DNA from: JASDSY01 sp041441465
Lineage (GTDB): Bacteria; Muiribacteriota; UBA9980
DNA: 64,000 nt
Direction: 5' to 3'
NCBI GenBank assembly: GCA_041441465.1
Contig: JASDSY010000015.1
Location: forward strand, 1-64,000
Shown: positions 61,701 to 64,000 of the stretch, piece by piece
Layout of the letters: each line of letters begins with the position of its first letter
How positions within the stretch are numbered: position 1 is the first letter of the stretch
The notes under the pieces: model-generated
The model's database searches: none
The model's input: only the letters and a program-made list of their open reading frames with translations
What the model was told of the DNA's origin: nothing
Made by a program: the position numbers and the translations under genes

Positions 61701-64000
61701 TATTACGAGTTCACGGCTTGTCTTGCCTGTGTTGAATTTAGGGCCGTCGCCGAAACTTCCGTTTACTACGTTAAAGTCGGCAAGTGAAATCCTGTTCGAT
61801 AAAATGACGTTTTCTGAAAATGTAAGAGTTAATTTATCGTTTACGCTGATGCCGTTACCGTCGATATCTTCGTAGACAACTGAAACTAATTGTGGCGGAG
61901 TCGGGTCGGAGCCTGTTATATCTATAGCTGAAGGCAATGCGCGCGCGCCGTTACCCGATGCATCCTTGATAGATGTCGTAACATCGTTAATATTTATACC
62001 AGACGGCGATCCCTGAGCGGTATTGCCTGACAAAAACGTGCCGGCTACCGTGATTATCGGCGTACTGCCGAGCGTTATGGTTACTTCGGTAGAGCCTGAC
62101 TGCGTTATTGTCGGATTGGTTCCGAGCGAGTCGCCGAGCACTGGCAATACAAATATTGACGGTGTCGGATTATTTACAGTTATATTTCTTGAAAACTTAA
62201 CTCTTAATTGATCACCCTGGCTTACGCCGTTAGCGTCGACATCATAATATGCCGCTGATGTTATTACCGGACCCTGAAGGGCTTCGATATCTATAAAACC
62301 TGAAGCGGCAGGATTATTGCCGGCGATGTCGGTGATATGGCCGTTTACGTAAGCGGTTGACAGATCGATAGCCGAAGCTGCCGGGTCGGTCGGATATACG
62401 CCGTCAACTATTAATAAAGGCGCGTTGCCGAGCAGGAATGTTATTTCAGCCGTTGCGGTCTGAGTCGCGGCGGCAGTTCCTCCTGTTCCGAAAGTGCCGT
62501 TTATTAAAGTGAAATCTGTTCTTACCGGGTTATTGATTACGATCGCTTTTGAAAAACGTATGCTTAGCGTATCGCCGGCATCGACTATGCCGTTATTATT
62601 GGCGTCGCCGTATATAGCTTTTGTTATTGTAGGCCTTACCGTGTCGTTTGAAAATATATCCTTAGGTGTTGTTTTCCGCGCGGAGTTGCCTGCGGTGTCT
62701 TTTATGTGCGATGCAGTGAAATTGTTTGAAATATCAAGGCCTGAAGAGCCTGCATCCGTCGGATATACTCCTGCAACTTTAAAACGAGGGTTTTTACCGA
62801 GCTTGATTATCAGCGTCGATACGTCGCTCTGGGTTACCGTTGCGAGGTCGCCGAATGAATCAAGCGTTTCTGTGAGCGCGAAGTCGTTTATATTAACGTT
62901 CGAAGTTACTATTTTTTCTGAAAATGTTACGTAAAGTCTGTCATTTTCAGTTAAACCGTCATTTGTTACATCTTCGTATCTTATCGATGTCACAAACGGC
63001 TGGAATGTATCCGCGACATCGACTACCGAGCCGCCTACTACATTGTTGCCTATGTAATCCTGTATCATTATCGAACCTGCACGGATTCCAACGCCTGAAG
63101 GCGAGCCTTCAGAGGTCACCGTAGAACTATAAAATCCGTCCGGAGTAAGTTTTACGCCAGCCTGCAAGGTTGCGAATATTTCCTTGGAATCGAGCGGGTT
63201 TTCCTGAAAGGTCGGTGATGAACCGAGTGAATCGTTCGTTACCGGAAGCACTATATCGGCGGCTGAAAGTCCGGCCATGGCTTTGACAGGTTTATTAAAT
63301 GTCAATACGAGCCTGTCGCCGGCTGAAACTATAAAATCGCCATTTACGTCATCGACGCGCGCTAATAAAAGTTGCGGGCCTGATACGCTTGCTGATACTA
63401 TATCAACGGCGGTTGTCGCCTGAGGCCTGTTGCCTGAAAAATCTGTTATTGCACCGGCTGCACCTGTTGCGCCGATACCAGAAGGCGATCCCTGTATTAT
63501 TACCGATGATGTATAAACGCCGGCTATTGTTAATACCGGAGTCAAACCTAGCGTGACGCGTATATCGTTAGCTGTCGTGCCTGCGGCGAATTGCGCGCCG
63601 ACGCCGAATGAGTCACCGGCTACAGGTAAGACGAATTCGCCCGGACTGATTGTGCCGTTTACCTGGACGCTTTTATCGAAGCTTAAGCTTAATACGTCGT
63701 TTTTATCTACGCCGTTTGAATTTGGATCATAATAAACTGCGGATATTAGAACCGGGCCGGTAGTATCAGAGCCGGTAATATCTTTTGGAGCAGAAGGCGC
63801 TGCTGGATTGCCGTAAACATCCATTACGCCTTTGGTTGTGCTTAAATTTGTAGTGACATCGATACCCGAAGGTGATCCGGCCGTGAGGTTGCTTGAATTA
63901 AACACGCCCGGTACCGTTAATTTAACTGTTGTACCAAGTACTATTACGAGATTTTTTTTGTCGGCATTGTCCACGCTTACTGCTGACGCGCTCAAATAAC
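58710..64000 (-). CDS. Giant secreted repeat protein with FlgD-like tail (N-terminus outside window)
   Basis: At least 1762 residues; the frame is still open at base 64000, inside a repeat, so the true start lies beyond. Seven complete repeats of about 125 residues plus part of an eighth follow each other, each starting with an Asp/Asn/Gly loop like D-x-D-x-NGIS-x-GD-x-L-x-L-x-FS and ending in GNxxxx-DITGSD; the loops look like calcium sites. Then come several different beta-rich domains and a C-terminal FlgD-Ig-like/secretion-tail domain (NYISYPNPARN...NGVYIYKI). Such tails are known in proteins sent to the surface by type IX or similar routes, but no such system is in view. A TPR lipoprotein gene follows. 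Confidence 0.8.
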   Translation of the reverse strand, partial: YLSASAVSVDNADKKNLVIVLGTTVKLTVPGVFNSSNLTAGSPSGIDVTTNLSTTKGVMDVYGNPAAPSAPKDITGSDTTGPVLISAVYYDPNSNGVDKNDVLSLSFDKSVQVNGTISPGEFVLPVAGDSFGVGAQFAAGTTANDIRVTLGLTPVLTIAGVYTSSVIIQGSPSGIGATGAAGAITDFSGNRPQATTAVDIVSASVSGPQLLLARVDDVNGDFIVSAGDRLVLTFNKPVKAMAGLSAADIVLPVTNDSLGSSPTFQENPLDSKEIFATLQAGVKLTPDGFYSSTVTSEGSPSGVGIRAGSIMIQDYIGNNVVGGSVVDVADTFQPFVTSIRYEDVTNDGLTENDRLYVTFSEKIVTSNVNINDFALTETLDSFGDLATVTQSDVSTLIIKLGKNPRFKVAGVYPTDAGSSGLDISNNFTASHIKDTAGNSARKTTPKDIFSNDTVRPTITKAIYGDANNNGIVDAGDTLSIRFSKAIVINNPVRTDFTLINGTFGTGGTAAATQTATAEITFLLGNAPLLIVDGVYPTDPAASAIDLSTAYVNGHITDIAGNNPAASGFIDIEALQGPVITSAAYYDVDANGVSQGDQLRVKFSRNITVNNPTPSIFVLPVLGDSLGTNPTITQSGSTEVTITLGSTPIITVAGTFLSGNTAQGSPSGININDVTTSIKDASGNGARALPSAIDITGSDPTPPQLVSVVYEDIDGNGISVNDKLTLTFSENVILSNRISLADFNVVNGSFGDGPKFNTGKTSRELVITLGTNPIFTLFGSLRSAIGRNASTYISGHIMDVSGNDWQADVPAIVTSTDRVAPTINYVKFVDADNLGISAGDRLEITFNKPVVLNSPLATDFILPVSGDSFGLDASVISMTDPKTIAIVIGNGAFFTVRGVFAPGNTYNGAPSGLNLARELDSVVSIAGVKAKPHAVAVDITSDDITSPKIVNAESLSATNGKNIIKAKGDSITLSALIDDPSLKPTDITADLSKFGLGNAVPAQSYINGTASWAPFATSNMRGTTEVVIKAIDVAGNVGTYGLLISVIMPVEKCIAEILPASVLRKSGVRDFSILFKPYFRTFDTGMDKIVIKVPQSANSADTNNFRNIDISQSKVTVNGRLASTRFNGIPNGGEATVTYSLTNSEITVLLGERVTQNTSIPTVEVTFKATVPDFEDSPFGKLFTAKVDDTKDPADVATTDGDVNGITGDSDSLKVTTVGVQIKYVTDNVVITPSFWKVIFSIKFNADMNAEKPPRVTFRPTYTLQNEQQLTMMSFVDGLYTGYAVVPFEAFGFNGDYMLKIYDAQDYMGNSINTLSLTQRFSPKFLISAYVNPLDERSLIINTKYIQSATGEVLTANPTIRVWQDGTNETMLSNVTLMARPGVYKGVYNIDPKYAGRAQIEVEAHTSNNGNTINGKSVVDFTSAFISTTAGAAMVSSDKNLNIAIPQGAFDRNVMMIMTPDFSKISQLITSGEKAPKFNSLALESDAELKVINEVYQIYPDGLKAKTALEVTCSAAGTDTKELSHTGLFALNSETGKWELISRENKDGKFSGKINKISSIALFKDLTAPKISVPKELADNIITDKFEIDLSDAGSGIDQEKTKALIDGRLMKTEYNETTNKLTLYIPAKTAGGLHNISVEVSDKLGNTMSMPNLQAQSAGYFDVLNYISYPNPARNVLNIRYTLGKNISDMNIKVYDTTGAVVYDFGDMAPGMLTAGIHTTMTWNLTNDDGVKLANGVYIYKITAYDTTGEKLEKYGKIAILK

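Overview
The window (64 kb, AT-rich) is a chromosomal segment of an anaerobic bacterium that performs chemotaxis. Clues are a CheA/B/D/R/X set of the Firmicutes/Thermotogota/Spirochaetes style (with CheD and CheX), a FapA/FliA-type sigma pair, a split glycine decarboxylase (GcvPA/GcvPB), a tungsten-type aldehyde:ferredoxin oxidoreductase, a pyrophosphate-type phosphofructokinase, and large secreted or lipid-anchored modular proteins, one ending in a FlgD-like 'YPNPARN' tail. It could belong to one of the poorly cultured diderm candidate phyla (for example a Wallbacteria/Riflebacteria-like lineage), but that is a guess from gene content only. No rRNA, tRNA, CRISPR, transposase or prophage genes were seen.

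Layout. 0.1-6.3 kb: a chemotaxis operon on the minus strand (response regulator - cheA - cheR - cheB - cheD - cheY - cheX) behind a sigma70-type promoter. 6.4-12.9 kb: two hybrid/response-regulator histidine kinases, one with seven PAS domains. 13.2-18.3 kb: polyferredoxin - AOR - ThiF-like - ThiS/MoaD-like operon, divergent from an iron alcohol dehydrogenase; together they suggest interconversion of acids, aldehydes and alcohols. 18.4-20.7 kb: an RsbW-like ATPase and a GAF/PAS kinase-like protein with a degenerate H-box. 20.9-25.6 kb: secreted TPR metallopeptidase, small 'RPIDMQV' protein, FapA and a FliA/WhiG sigma factor. 25.9-30.1 kb: OPT transporter, divergent deoxyhypusine-synthase-like protein and dCTP deaminase. 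30.1-30.7 kb: a non-coding island with two copies of a 66-bp hairpin repeat. 30.7-35.2 kb: gcvT-H-PA-PB. 35.6-41.0 kb: a 1825-residue lipoprotein of 15 Ig-like modules behind what looks like a perfect sigma28 promoter. 41.4-44.0 kb: nuoA-B-C, then nuoE and an acetyltransferase, with nuoD missing. 44.3-52.3 kb: a nucleotide-sugar epimerase/dehydratase and envelope genes (GerMN protein, AMIN/amidase, SmpB, TPR protein, LysM-M23 peptidase). 52.6-56.5 kb: FecR protein, a secreted protein with a pseudopilin-like C-terminal motif, and PFP. 56.7-64.0 kb: LysM protein, TPR lipoprotein and a giant repeat protein cut by the window end.

How it fits together. Sensory kinases, chemotaxis and a FliA-type sigma factor occupy the first 25 kb; surface and cell-wall proteins occupy the last 30 kb. 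The sigma28-type promoter in front of the 1825-residue lipoprotein, and a near match in front of the TPR/FlgT_C-like gene, suggest that the sigma factor encoded here controls envelope genes as well as motility. Several genes use TTG or GTG starts with strong Shine-Dalgarno sequences at 5-9 nt; starts were chosen on that basis.
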